Source: Acidobacteriota bacterium (GTDB lineage: Bacteria > Acidobacteriota > Terriglobia > UBA7540). Taken from it: DNA of 64,000 bases. This document shows positions 43,498 to 52,260 of this stretch, one piece after another; the first letter of the stretch is position 1, and every line of letters starts with the position of its first letter. The translations under genes were made by a program, and so were the position numbers. The notes under the pieces are model-generated. The model had not been told where the DNA came from. It searched no databases and saw only the letters and a program-made list of their open reading frames with translations. Location: positions 62,001 to 126,000 of the forward strand of contig SCRD01000024.1 of assembly GCA_004298155.1 (NCBI GenBank). Direction: 5' to 3'.

Positions 43498-45311
43498 CGC
43501 CGTTGCGGTGGCAATCCCTGGGAAGGAGGCTCAGGGCTGGGTGTTACAGGTACGGCAGGGCGCCCAGGTGCTGAAGTGGAAGGGGTTGATGTTGTTGTGC
43601 CAGGCTGCGAAGGGGGTTGCGTCGCAGCAGTCTCCACGGATGATTCCGGCAGGCGGATAATCCGCGGAGTCAGCATGATGAGCACGTCCGTTTGCTGCTT
43701 TTCGTGTTTAGTGTCGCTGAAAAAGTACTTCAGCCCTGGGATCTGGCCAAGTCCGGGAACGCCCGAATGGGTCTCCGTATCCGTCGTCTGGAGCAAGCCG
43801 CCTAGCACACTGGTTTCTCCTTCTTCCAACCGAATGTCATGCTCAATTTGCCGTTGGCCAAACGTCGGCTCGTTCACGCCGGCAATGCTGACCGACGGCT
43901 GCACCGATGAAATATCAATCTTTGCATGGATCGCGATTTCACCGTTGGGCAGCAGGTGCGGCGTCAGGTCCACATTGACTCCGACATCCTGAAACTGGAA
44001 TTGCGTATTGGTGACCAACCCGCCAAATCCCGCGCCCGTTTGATTTGATCCCGGTACGGAGGCGGTAGGCAAACCAAAGCTGCCGGTGGCGTAGGGCACG
44101 CGGCTCCCGATTCGCAGCGTTGCGGTCTCTCCATCCGTCACGCGAACCTCGGGGCTCTGCAAAATGTGCGTTGTCGAATCATTCAGGATGGCGGTGGCAA
44201 TAGCGCTCGGAACCACCAGTCCAAAGTCATTCGTCGAGATGTGCCCGGCGAGGCTCGCCCTGCTTGCCGGGTTGTAAATCGCACCCGACTGGAATCCATT
44301 GACCACGGCGCCCGAAGCAGGGTTAACAGTCGCTGGCGTCAGCCCCAGCTCTCTCACCCGGTCGGCGTCAGCTTCCAGGACCGTAACGTCCACCATAATC
44401 TCGGCCCTGCCATGGTCCAGGTCGTGTATCAAGTTAACAGCTTCCTCTACTTTTTCTGGAGTGTCACGGATGATGATGGCGTTGGCGCCCGGGTTGTCGA
44501 TTATCCGCTGAATACCCAGAATTTGTTTCAGAGCTGTCGTAATTGCCGTCCGGTCGGCAGGCTTCAAGGAGTTATCCAGGAAGACCGTCTTCATAACTTC
44601 GTCCTGATAATCGCGCCGGTTTGCAGGGTTGTCAGGAACAACCAGAATAGTGTTCGATGTAATCACCCTCCAGAACGTGTGGGTCTGCAAAGAAAGGACG
44701 TGCAATGCATTCTCAATGGTCACATTATTCAGGTCCAGCGAAACAGGTTGGGCCTGAAAGTCAGCCGTGAATACGACATTCAGTCCGGCAAGCTTCGAGA
44801 GGGTCTCATAGACCCTTTTACTGTCGGAGCTGATCCGGAAGTGAGTTAACGGTTCAGTCGGCAGGGGCCTCAACTCAGCTGCTGCGGGTTGCTCCTGGCG
44901 TTGGCTGGCCTGGATGGCCTCTTTCAAATCTTTTTCGCGCTCCTGTTTGGCGGTGATTTCCTTGGACAACAGCCGGGCGAGTTCCTGTTTTGCGGCCTGG
45001 TTGCTGGGGTCAATGCTGGCGGCCTTCTGAAACTCTCCAGTCGCTTCCGGCACCCGCTCCTGGCGCAGGAATTCTTTCCCTTTCTCCAGATGGAACTGCG
45101 AAGCTTCCATTCGCGCGTGCGCCTCCCGGAGTTGATAATCGGTGTTCGCAGGCTGTGACTGCGAAGCCTTCTCATAGTTGATCAGCGCCGTGTCCCAGTC
45201 CTTCCTGAGTTCTGCCTTGTGCCCTCTCTGGAAGTACACATTACCAGGAGCACAAGCCATGCAAACAAGCAGACCCGCCAGCGCCGATACACCTGTCAAC
45301 CGCCGCTTCAT
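43494..45311 (-). CDS. Secretin (GspD/PilQ family) with N-terminal TPR-like region
   Basis: Outer-membrane channel of 605 residues and first gene of the operon. An N-terminal signal sequence with a possible lipid-attachment Cys (MACAPG) leads into TPR-like helices (about 25-120: YFQRGHKAELRKDWDTALIN, then VPEATGEFQKAASIDPSNQA). STN/N-domain repeats follow (about 155-300, including NVVFTADFQAQPVSLDLNNV and NAIIIRDTPEKVEEAVNLI), then the secretin beta-barrel (about 300-545) with VPGLGQIPGLKYFFSDTKH and the closing DVLIMLTPRIIRLPE. The tail is Pro/Ser/Thr-rich. The RBS GGGGAG precedes ATG 45311. PilQ-like AMIN domains are absent; the TPR prefix is common in Acidobacteriota-type secretins. Confidence 0.92.
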   Translation of the reverse strand: MKRRLTGVSALAGLLVCMACAPGNVYFQRGHKAELRKDWDTALINYEKASQSQPANTDYQLREAHARMEASQFHLEKGKEFLRQERVPEATGEFQKAASIDPSNQAAKQELARLLSKEITAKQEREKDLKEAIQASQRQEQPAAAELRPLPTEPLTHFRISSDSKRVYETLSKLAGLNVVFTADFQAQPVSLDLNNVTIENALHVLSLQTHTFWRVITSNTILVVPDNPANRRDYQDEVMKTVFLDNSLKPADRTAITTALKQILGIQRIIDNPGANAIIIRDTPEKVEEAVNLIHDLDHGRAEIMVDVTVLEADADRVRELGLTPATVNPASGAVVNGFQSGAIYNPASRASLAGHISTNDFGLVVPSAIATAILNDSTTHILQSPEVRVTDGETATLRIGSRVPYATGSFGLPTASVPGSNQTGAGFGGLVTNTQFQFQDVGVNVDLTPHLLPNGEIAIHAKIDISSVQPSVSIAGVNEPTFGQRQIEHDIRLEEGETSVLGGLLQTTDTETHSGVPGLGQIPGLKYFFSDTKHEKQQTDVLIMLTPRIIRLPESSVETAATQPPSQPGTTTSTPSTSAPGRPAVPVTPSPEPPSQGLPPQRR

Positions 45312-45454
45312 GGACAGCTCCCCACGCGATCACAATATCATAAGTAGAGTCCATTATCGGCGAAGAAGTTGTCTGAAAGCAAGGGAAGCAATACAAAATA
45401 CCCGCTTTTATGTAGCCTATCGAAGGAATTAACTAGTTAGGTAATGGAATGTGC

Positions 45455-45460
45455 TAGAAT
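45455..45460 (+). promoter_or_regulatory. Extended -10 upstream of the DUF1059 gene
   Basis: TGC-TAGAAT at 45452-45460 is an extended -10 element 38 bases before the start codon; the -35 region (about 45432-45437) is a poor match. Confidence 0.4.
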
Positions 45461-45497
45461 TGCAGCTTGAGTTCAACAACAAATTAAGGAGGCCAAC

Positions 45498-45680
45498 GTG
45501 GGTAAGGTATTGCGATGTCGCGACTTGGGCACCAATTGTCCAAAGGAAATGCGGGCAGAAAGCGAAGGAGAACTGATGAAGCTGGCGGCCGAACACGCCG
45601 AAAAAGACCATGGAATTAACACCGCCAACATTCCACCGGAGATGCTCCAAATGGTCAAAGCCTCGATCAAAGACGATTAA
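45498..45680 (+). CDS. DUF1059 family small protein
   Basis: 60-residue protein of the DUF1059 family, function unknown. It begins GKVLRCRDLGTNCPKEMRAE with two conserved Cys, continues with GELMKLAAEHAEKDHGI and closes with PPEMLQMVKASIKDD, which matches the family from end to end. The start is GTG at 45498 with a strong AAGGAGG seven bases ahead. It stands alone between the secretin operon (divergent) and the Lys-rich peptide gene (convergent). Members are often stress-inducible; that is family knowledge, not visible here. Confidence 0.85.
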   Translation: MGKVLRCRDLGTNCPKEMRAESEGELMKLAAEHAEKDHGINTANIPPEMLQMVKASIKDD

Positions 45681-45824
45681 ACAAGATTTCTCGGGCCACA
45701 ACCCGAACCAGGCTTACCGGAATCCAGCTTTCAGAAGTAATGGCTGGGCATAACGGACGGCATTATCGGCTCAATCCCGTTAAACGCGAGAATTACAGAC
45801 GAGGATTGCAGGTGCTGTTTCCAA

Positions 45825-45861
45825 AAAGGAAAAGCCCCTGTCGGCTAGACGGCAGGGGCTT
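45825..45861 (-). terminator. Intrinsic terminator of the Lys-rich peptide gene
   Basis: 12-bp stem from 45832-45843 to 45850-45861 (AAGCCCCTG arm, one G-T pair, 6-nt loop). In the minus-strand transcript it is followed by UUUUCCUUUUU. It lies 23 bases past the stop. Confidence 0.85.
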
Positions 45862-45884
45862 GATTTCCCTTGTGTACCAGGAAG

Positions 45885-46088
45885 TTACTGGGCCTGAGGC
45901 TCCGCTGCTTCCTTTTTCTTCTTCGAAGCCTTCTTTTCCTTTTTCTTGGAAGAATGCTTCTTCTTCGCTTCCTTCTTCGCAGGTGCAGATTGAGCAGTTG
46001 ATTCAGCCGGGGCTTCCTGCGAGAATGCCGGCATTGACAGAGTAAAAGCGACTGCCAGCATTGCAAACAGTGTCAAAAGTTTTTTCAT
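45885..46088 (-). CDS. Small secreted Lys/Ala-rich protein
   Basis: 67 residues, not assigned to a family. A clear signal peptide (KKLLTLFAMLAVAFTLSMPAFS, cleavage near residue 23) is followed by a short Ala/Glu part and a strongly basic low-complexity tail with many Lys (KKEAKKKHSSKKKEKKASKK). The mature peptide is only about 44 residues with no cysteines, and could bind anionic envelope polymers or DNA. AAGGAGG precedes the ATG and a strong terminator follows, so it is a monocistronic gene that is probably well expressed. Confidence 0.8.
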   Translation of the reverse strand: MKKLLTLFAMLAVAFTLSMPAFSQEAPAESTAQSAPAKKEAKKKHSSKKKEKKASKKKKEAAEPQAQ

Positions 46089-46352
46089 ACTCGGAGGTTC
46101 CTCCTTAAAAGTAGGGTCTTGCGTTCATGGGTAAGAGCAAGAGCGGGGCCAAACACGATGATACCGACTTCAATCCGCATGCCAATGATTTATAAGGTGA
46201 TCCGAAACAGCAAAATAATCGTGCCGCCAATTCAGCCGTGGGCCACGGGATCTGCCACACCGGTTGGTGCATCTCTGCACTAGCTCGTATATGGGGCTTA
46301 CCTGAAAAAAAGGATCACCACGACGAGGATCCATGGAACGCCAGGCCCTGGG

Positions 46353-48857
46353 CTAAGCAACTGCTGGCCGAGGCGTCGCTTCTTCACATTCCACTGTCAC
46401 TGTCGCCGATTCGAGTCCCGGCGATGTAACCTTAACAGTGATCCCCCCAGCCTCTTTGGTAGATTGCATGATAGCGGTGCACAGACCGTGGAAGACAAGC
46501 CGCTGGTTCGCCTTGTCAGCTTCGTGACTCGAGGGATCACCGTTGCCGACGCCGAGCAGCTTGCCATTGCCAGAGACCTCAAACGCGATCAGGTTGTGGG
46601 CCACGGGAACTACGCGCCCCTGCGGGTCCACAACGCTCACGGCAATAACCGAAACGTCTTCACCATCCGCGCTTATCCTGGCCCTGTCGGCCTGGAGAGT
46701 GATTCTGGCTGGATCGCCGGTGGTTTCCCTCTTCGCCGTCATGACCTGGCGTCCGCCCCTGTAACCACGAGCTTCGATTGTCCCCGGCACGTAGTTTACT
46801 TTCCAGGCCGCGTGCGCATTCCTTTGCACCGTGTGCGTGCCCAGGCTCTCGCCGTTCAGGAACAGTTCCACCTTCTCGAGATTGGTAAAGCACCAGACGT
46901 CAATGGGCTTGCCTTCACTGTCGGCCCAGTTCCAGTGCGGGAAAAGGTGGAGCACGGGCTTGTCTCCCCACCAGGCCTGGTAGTAATAGGCGAGATCTTT
47001 GAAGAACCCGCAGGTGTCGATGAGCCCGAAGTGCGAGCTGATGCACGGCCAGCCATAAGGGGTGGGCTCACCGCGATAGTCGAACCCTGTCCAGACAAAG
47101 CCGCCGGAAAGCCATGGGCGCTCGTCATAGATCTGCCACCATTCTTCGGCGGTGGTGGCCCAGGGCGGATAATTCACATCGTAGGCGCTGACGTAGCCTC
47201 GCATTGGGTCATTGAAATAAATGCCACGAGTGGAAACCGTACTGGCCACCTCCGTGCCAACGCAGGGCTTGTCAGGAAATTTATGACGAAAGCCGTCGAT
47301 CTCCGGGGCATGCTTGTAGTTGAATCCCATGATGTCCAGCACGGGGGTGACTCCTTCACCCCAGCCGCCATTCATTGCCTGAGTGATGGGTCGTGTCGGA
47401 TCAAGGCGTTGCACCAGCCTCTTCATGGTCCGGCACATTCGGGCCCCGCGGTCAGTGCTCTGTTCAGCTTCCTCGTTGCCGGTTGACCAAAAAACCACGC
47501 TGGGATGATTGCGGTCGCGGCGGATTAGCCGGCTCAGCTGGCTAAGGGCTTCCGGAACGGAGGAAAACATTCGCGTTTCATCGAGCACGACCATTCCTAA
47601 TCGATCGCAGGCGTCCATCAGTTCGGGCGTGGGCGGGTTATGCGAAGTGCGAAGGCCGTTCGATCCCATCTCCTTAAGTTTGGCGATGCGAAAATACTGC
47701 AGACGGTCGGGCAGCGCGATTCCCACACCGGCGTGGTCCTGATGGTTACACGTTCCCTTGATTTTCACGGCCTTGCCGTTCAGGAAGAAACCCTTGTCTT
47801 TATCAAAACGGATGGTTCTGATGCCAAACGGAGTCTCGCAGGTGTCCGCTGCCGTCCCATTGGCCTCTACAGTTGTTTCCAGGCGGTACATATTGGGCTC
47901 TTCAATGGACCAGAGCAGAGGTTTACTGACCTTGACCTTCTGGGTGATTTTTTCCCGCTGCCAGCCGGTAATTGTAACGGCAGGCGCGCGATGGGTGGCC
48001 ACAACGCTGTCTTTGCTGTCCAGAATCTTTGAGACCACAGTACAGGAGGTTTCATTCTCCTGATCGTTGCTGACCTCCGTTGCGATGGTGACCGTGGCCA
48101 AACCGTCTGCGACTTCTGAAGTTACGAAGGCGCCCCACTGCGGCACATGCACGGGACTGGTTTTCACGAGCCAGACGTGCCGGTAGATACCCGCTCCTTC
48201 ATACCACCAGCCTTCGTGTCCGGTAGCATCCACGCGGACTACCAGGACGTTCTTTCGGCCGTACCAGGCATGGTCCGTAACGTCATGAGAGAAAGGCGCG
48301 TAGCCGCTCAAATTGCGTCCGAGCAAATTTCCGTTGAGTGCCACGGTTGAATCGCGAAATACGCCGTCGAATTCCAGACTCAGCCGCCTGCCAAGGTCGC
48401 CCGCCGGAACTTCAAACACCCGCCGGTACCAGCCGATGCTGGTTTCCGGGTAATCCCTTCCAAGAGGTTTGGAACCATGCGCGGTAAGCCAGCGGTCTTC
48501 GTGGAAAGGCAGGGTCACCGCCCAGTCATGAGGAAGATCGATGGCATCCCACCCGGTGTCGTCAAAATCATGGCGCGAAGGTTTGAAGAAGAAGTCGCCC
48601 GTTTTCTGGTATCCGCGGTCGCGGCCGTAGTCAAAATCCTTCGAGGGATCAGATGCGTGGCCAAGATGAAAGCGCCATCCAAAGTCGAGTAACAATCGCT
48701 CCCTCGGCGAACCTGTTGAGGGTGGCTGCCCAGAGCTGCCGGAAAGCTCTCCGCTGGGTCCTGCCAGCAACCTTTCAGCGTCCGGCGCAAGAGAAGCTGC
48801 TCCGGCAGAAGCTGCAATCCCGCTCTTCAAGAAATCACGTCGAGTCCAGTTTGGCAT
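46353..48857 (-). CDS. TAT-exported glycoside hydrolase family 2 enzyme (beta-galactosidase-like)
   Basis: 834-residue retaining glycosidase. A twin-arginine signal (WTRRDFLKSGIAASAGAASL) shows folded export. A sugar-binding jelly roll (about 70-230, including GWYRRVFEVP and DSTVALNGNLLGRN), an Ig-like domain and a TIM barrel follow. The barrel carries GLRTSHNPPTPELMDACDRLG, then HPSVVFWSTGNEE with the acid/base Glu near residue 460, and CVGTEVAS with the nucleophile Glu near 535. C-terminal DUF4982-like and Big domains follow (GKPIDVWCFTNLEKVELFLNG, ADGEDVSVIAVSVVDPQGR). AGGAG six bases before ATG 48857 sets the start. The substrate may be a beta-galactoside, glucuronide or mannoside; the family does not decide. 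Confidence 0.93.
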   Translation of the reverse strand: MPNWTRRDFLKSGIAASAGAASLAPDAERLLAGPSGELSGSSGQPPSTGSPRERLLLDFGWRFHLGHASDPSKDFDYGRDRGYQKTGDFFFKPSRHDFDDTGWDAIDLPHDWAVTLPFHEDRWLTAHGSKPLGRDYPETSIGWYRRVFEVPAGDLGRRLSLEFDGVFRDSTVALNGNLLGRNLSGYAPFSHDVTDHAWYGRKNVLVVRVDATGHEGWWYEGAGIYRHVWLVKTSPVHVPQWGAFVTSEVADGLATVTIATEVSNDQENETSCTVVSKILDSKDSVVATHRAPAVTITGWQREKITQKVKVSKPLLWSIEEPNMYRLETTVEANGTAADTCETPFGIRTIRFDKDKGFFLNGKAVKIKGTCNHQDHAGVGIALPDRLQYFRIAKLKEMGSNGLRTSHNPPTPELMDACDRLGMVVLDETRMFSSVPEALSQLSRLIRRDRNHPSVVFWSTGNEEAEQSTDRGARMCRTMKRLVQRLDPTRPITQAMNGGWGEGVTPVLDIMGFNYKHAPEIDGFRHKFPDKPCVGTEVASTVSTRGIYFNDPMRGYVSAYDVNYPPWATTAEEWWQIYDERPWLSGGFVWTGFDYRGEPTPYGWPCISSHFGLIDTCGFFKDLAYYYQAWWGDKPVLHLFPHWNWADSEGKPIDVWCFTNLEKVELFLNGESLGTHTVQRNAHAAWKVNYVPGTIEARGYRGGRQVMTAKRETTGDPARITLQADRARISADGEDVSVIAVSVVDPQGRVVPVAHNLIAFEVSGNGKLLGVGNGDPSSHEADKANQRLVFHGLCTAIMQSTKEAGGITVKVTSPGLESATVTVECEEATPRPAVA

Positions 48858-49090
48858 CTTAGGCTCCTGTAGAAGTGACGTGTGACTCTGGTCTTGCAGG
48901 CCAATCCCGTGCTGGAACGGCGGGTTGGCTTGAATGAAATCGACCCGATTATACCTCTGGAAGGGCGCTGTATCGCGAAGAATATTGGACAACGGAAAGC
49001 CGGGCCGCGAGTGCATCCTTCTGGCGCCGCTTTCACTTTTATTGCAGCTCCTTCCCAAAAATGAAAGATGAGGAAAGGCAGCAAATGGCA
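48858..49090. other. Divergent intergenic region between the GH2 gene and the ccm operon
   Basis: Frames run into it from the GH2 gene, but they lack a ribosome site and protein character. No GH2 promoter was recognised; the ccm promoter starts at its right edge. Confidence 0.5.
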
Positions 49091-49119
49091 TTGACTAGAA
49101 TTGTGCGAAAGTGCAGAAT
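49091..49119 (+). promoter_or_regulatory. Probable promoter of the ccm operon
   Basis: TTGACT (49091-49096), 17-bp spacer, CAGAAT (49114-49119), about 75 bases before the ccmE start. Confidence 0.5.
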
Positions 49120-49193
49120 TAAGAGTTAAAAGCCCATCGAAGCATGCTCGCTGGGAAAGGGCATGCTATTGCCGGAGAGGAAGGCTAGCGCTC

Positions 49194-49637
49194 ATGGCGG
49201 GTAAAAACAAGAAGCTGAAATTCGGAATTGGGATAGCGATTATCCTCGCAGCCGTGGGATGGGAAGCCCTTTCAGGATTCCAACAATCCAAGACGTACTA
49301 CGTGACGGTCAAGGAGCTTACGAACGGGAAGTCCGCACACGAGCACGTGCGTGTGGGCGGCATTATTGTTCCCGACTCCATTCACCGGAGCGGGCAAACC
49401 CTGACCTTCCGCATCTCCCAGGAAGACCAATCGATCCCCGTCACTTATATTGGTAAAGATACTTTGCCGGATGACTTCAAGGGTGGCGCCAATGCGATTG
49501 TCGAAGGCGACTACCAGGCGGACGGCACTTTCTTCGCGCAGCAGGTGCAGGCGAAGTGCGCCTCCAAATACCAGGCTGCGCCTATCGCCCCGAAGGAGGC
49601 GAACGCCGCGTCGAAAGTCGCTTCCAATGGTGAATGA
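49194..49637 (+). CDS. ccmE: Cytochrome c maturation heme chaperone CcmE, CxxxY type
   Basis: Periplasmic heme chaperone that takes heme from CcmABCD and passes it to CcmF/H. 147 residues: a membrane anchor (about 9-28) and an OB-fold domain with VRVGGIIVPDSIHRSGQTL, then VTYIGKDTLPDDFKGGANAI and VEGDY. The heme-attaching motif, HxxxY in most bacteria, here reads AKCASKY with Cys122 and Tyr126. The CxxxY form is known from archaea and a few sulfate reducers and is thought to bind heme through Cys. ATG 49194 has GGAGAGGAAGG upstream; the longer frame to 49101 is not protein-like. First gene of the ccm cluster. Confidence 0.92.
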   Translation: MAGKNKKLKFGIGIAIILAAVGWEALSGFQQSKTYYVTVKELTNGKSAHEHVRVGGIIVPDSIHRSGQTLTFRISQEDQSIPVTYIGKDTLPDDFKGGANAIVEGDYQADGTFFAQQVQAKCASKYQAAPIAPKEANAASKVASNGE

Positions 49638-49728
49638 GCATTGGCGTCAACCACTTTCTTCCCACTGCATTCAACCAACCACGCGACGCGGCAATATTAG
49701 AATCGGAACAAGGGGGAACTAACCAGCC

Positions 49729-51753
49729 ATGAATCAAATTGGAGCTGTTGGACTTATCGCCGCGCTCGTATTCGCGATCTACGGGATGATCTCCGGCGCT
49801 ATCGCGGGAAAGCTTCGGAGCCCCCGGATGCTGAAAAGCGCGCAACGCTCCGTCCTGGGCTTCTTCGCCATGGTCACGCTGGCGGTTGTGTCCCTTGAGT
49901 ACCTGATCCTTACCAATGATTTCCATAGCGCCTACGTCGCATCTCACTCCAGCCGGGCGCTTCCCCTTCTTTACAAAATCCCTGTCTTGTGGTCAGGACA
50001 AGAGGGCTCACTGCTGTTCTGGACCTGGTTGCTTTCCATTTACGTCGGCTTGGCTGTCCTGCTGAACCGGCGCAAGAACCGGCAGTTGATGCCCTACATC
50101 ATCGCCATCTGCATGGGTGTGGGAACGTTCTTCTCATTGCTCATGTTCTGGGTGGCAAACCCTTTCAACCAACTCTCATTAGCCACGGCAACGGGCGCGG
50201 TGCCCTATGCGCCACCTGATGGAAATGGGATGAACCCGACCCTGCAATATCATTCGATGGTAATCCACCCACCGATGCTTTATCTCGGTTATGTAGGGAT
50301 GGCGATTCCCTTCGCATTTGCCATGTCGGCCCTGATGACTCGCCAGTTGGGCGACAACTGGATTCGCGTGACCCGCCGGTGGATGATGGTGCCCTGGATG
50401 TTTCTGGGCACGGGCATCGTGCTGGGCGGGCATTGGGCCTACCACGTTCTCGGATGGGGCGGTTACTGGGCCTGGGACCCGGTGGAAAACGCCTCGCTGC
50501 TGCCATGGCTTGCGGGTACGGCGTTTCTTCATTCGGTCATGATCCAGGAAAAGCGCGGCATGCTGAAAGTCTGGAACATGGCCCTGATTATCCTGACTTT
50601 CTTCCTGTCCATTTTTGGAACCTTTCTGACCCGCAGCGGGATCATCTCGTCCGTCCACGCATTCGCACAATCCAACATTGGCCCTTGGTTTTCAGTCTTT
50701 CTTGCTATTATCGCGGCATTTTCGCTTACGGTGCTTTTCCTGCGTTTGGATTTTCTGAAAACAGAGAACCGACTGGACTCCATAGCCTCTCGCGAGAGCG
50801 GGTTCCTGTTTAACAACTGGATCCTGCTTGCTGCAGTGCTCGCCGTGCTGTGGGGAACCATCTTCCCGGTCGTCTCCAAGGCCATTCAGGGCGTCACGGT
50901 AACGGTGGGGCCCCCATTCTTCAACAGGGTGATGGTCCCCATCGGATTGCTGTTGCTGTTCCTTACGGGCGCAGGTCCGCTGCTGGCCTGGAGAAAAACA
51001 TCGTTCCAGAGTATCAGGCGTAATTTCACTCTTCCGCTGGTTTTTGCAGCGATCGTGGGCGGAATACTGTTTTTCGTGGGCGTCCATCAGCTCTACACGT
51101 GGATGTCTCTATTCTTGTGCGCCTTTGTCGCCGCAAGCATCATTGGAGAATTCTACAAGGGCGCACGCACGCGGGTGAAGACGCGCAAGGAAAACTTCTT
51201 TGCCGCCGTCTATAACCTGACCATGAGGAACACGCGCCGGTACGGCGGGTACATCGTCCATTTCGGCATCGTTCTGATCTTTGTGGGATTTGCTGGGCAG
51301 GCCTTCAGATTTGAAACGCAAGGGCTGATGGGTCCAGGAGACCTTCTGCGGGCCAAAGATTATCTGTTTCGGTGCGAAAGTATCGATACCGGGCAGAAGG
51401 CAAACTACGAATACGAAACTGTCGCTCTGGATGTAACCAAAGACGGGCGCGCGTTGACCGTCATGCATCCGCAAAGGCGATTCTTTATCGCGGAGCAGCA
51501 GCCCCTCAGCCACGTTGCATTGCATTCGACTCTGGCGCAGGACCTATACGTTGTCATGGCCGGCCAGGACCCGGATACGGGCAAAGCCATCATTCACGTT
51601 ATCATCAACCCTCTGGTGCAGTGGGTGTGGATTGGCGGAATAATCGTTCTTTTAGGGACGCTGTTGGCGCTGGTTCCAAGCAGTATTGAACGGCAGATGG
51701 CTGATTTCCACAAAAATCGGGAGGAAGTGGCCGAAGCGCACCATGCCCGCTAG
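49729..51753 (+). CDS. ccmF: Heme lyase subunit CcmF
   Basis: Integral membrane heme lyase of 674 residues, with about 13-15 hydrophobic segments. The tryptophan-rich heme-handling motif WGGYWAWDPVENASLLPW is near residues 243-260. Conserved histidines are seen in YHSMVIHPPMLYLGYVG and LHSVMIQEKRG. FGTFLTRSGIISSVHAFAQS is the other diagnostic block. A C-terminal soluble region (about 545-630) precedes a last helix. It follows ccmE by about 90 bases and overlaps ccmH by 11. RBS AAGGGGGAA. Confidence 0.95.
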   Translation: MNQIGAVGLIAALVFAIYGMISGAIAGKLRSPRMLKSAQRSVLGFFAMVTLAVVSLEYLILTNDFHSAYVASHSSRALPLLYKIPVLWSGQEGSLLFWTWLLSIYVGLAVLLNRRKNRQLMPYIIAICMGVGTFFSLLMFWVANPFNQLSLATATGAVPYAPPDGNGMNPTLQYHSMVIHPPMLYLGYVGMAIPFAFAMSALMTRQLGDNWIRVTRRWMMVPWMFLGTGIVLGGHWAYHVLGWGGYWAWDPVENASLLPWLAGTAFLHSVMIQEKRGMLKVWNMALIILTFFLSIFGTFLTRSGIISSVHAFAQSNIGPWFSVFLAIIAAFSLTVLFLRLDFLKTENRLDSIASRESGFLFNNWILLAAVLAVLWGTIFPVVSKAIQGVTVTVGPPFFNRVMVPIGLLLLFLTGAGPLLAWRKTSFQSIRRNFTLPLVFAAIVGGILFFVGVHQLYTWMSLFLCAFVAASIIGEFYKGARTRVKTRKENFFAAVYNLTMRNTRRYGGYIVHFGIVLIFVGFAGQAFRFETQGLMGPGDLLRAKDYLFRCESIDTGQKANYEYETVALDVTKDGRALTVMHPQRRFFIAEQQPLSHVALHSTLAQDLYVVMAGQDPDTGKAIIHVIINPLVQWVWIGGIIVLLGTLLALVPSSIERQMADFHKNREEVAEAHHAR

Positions 51754-52219
51754 CAGGCTTGTAAAAATTCTCATCATGGTCTTCGTCATGGTCAATGTGG
51801 CCATGGCCGCTCAGTCTCCTGCTCAGGTTGAGAAGGACATCGGGGATAAGGTTTACTGCCTGTGCGGGTGCGTCACCAGCCTGAACACCTGCGCTCACCT
51901 CAACTGTGAGGTGAAAGCAGAGATGCATAAGATTATCCGTGCTGACCTGAGCGAGGGCAAGGGAGAACCTGCTATCCTTCAGGACCTTGTGGACCATTAT
52001 GGAGAAAAGGTACTGGCCGCTCCTCCCGCGCGAGGCTTTAACCTGACAGCATGGATCCTTCCTGGAGTTGGGCTGTTGATTGGTTTGCTCCTGGCCATCA
52101 CGATTGTCAGAAGGTGGCGCAGGCCGGCAGTTCAAGCTGCGGCCCCGGAAGGCGCGCCGCCGGTAGCTGAAAACGTACTCAGCGCGGTTGAAGAGGAAAT
52201 GAAGAAGTACGTTGATTAA
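51743..52219 (+). CDS. ccmH: CcmH-like apocytochrome thiol reductase with cysteine-rich motif
   Basis: 158 residues: a signal/anchor (about 5-22), a periplasmic CcmH fold and a C-terminal transmembrane helix (about 103-123). Classical CcmH has one LRCxxCQ redox pair. Here the segment reads YCLCGCVTSLNTCAHLNC, giving Cys39, Cys41, Cys43, Cys50 and Cys55 with His52. This could carry a metal, or use an altered pair to reduce apocytochromes before heme attachment. DLSEGKGEPAILQDLVDHYGEKVLAAPP matches the conserved CcmH helix region in pattern. The ATG is inside the end of ccmF. Confidence 0.87.
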   Translation: MPASRLVKILIMVFVMVNVAMAAQSPAQVEKDIGDKVYCLCGCVTSLNTCAHLNCEVKAEMHKIIRADLSEGKGEPAILQDLVDHYGEKVLAAPPARGFNLTAWILPGVGLLIGLLLAITIVRRWRRPAVQAAAPEGAPPVAENVLSAVEEEMKKYVD

Positions 52220-52260
52220 TCTACTTTTTGCTACAGATCGCCACAAGCAAAGGTAAAGAA

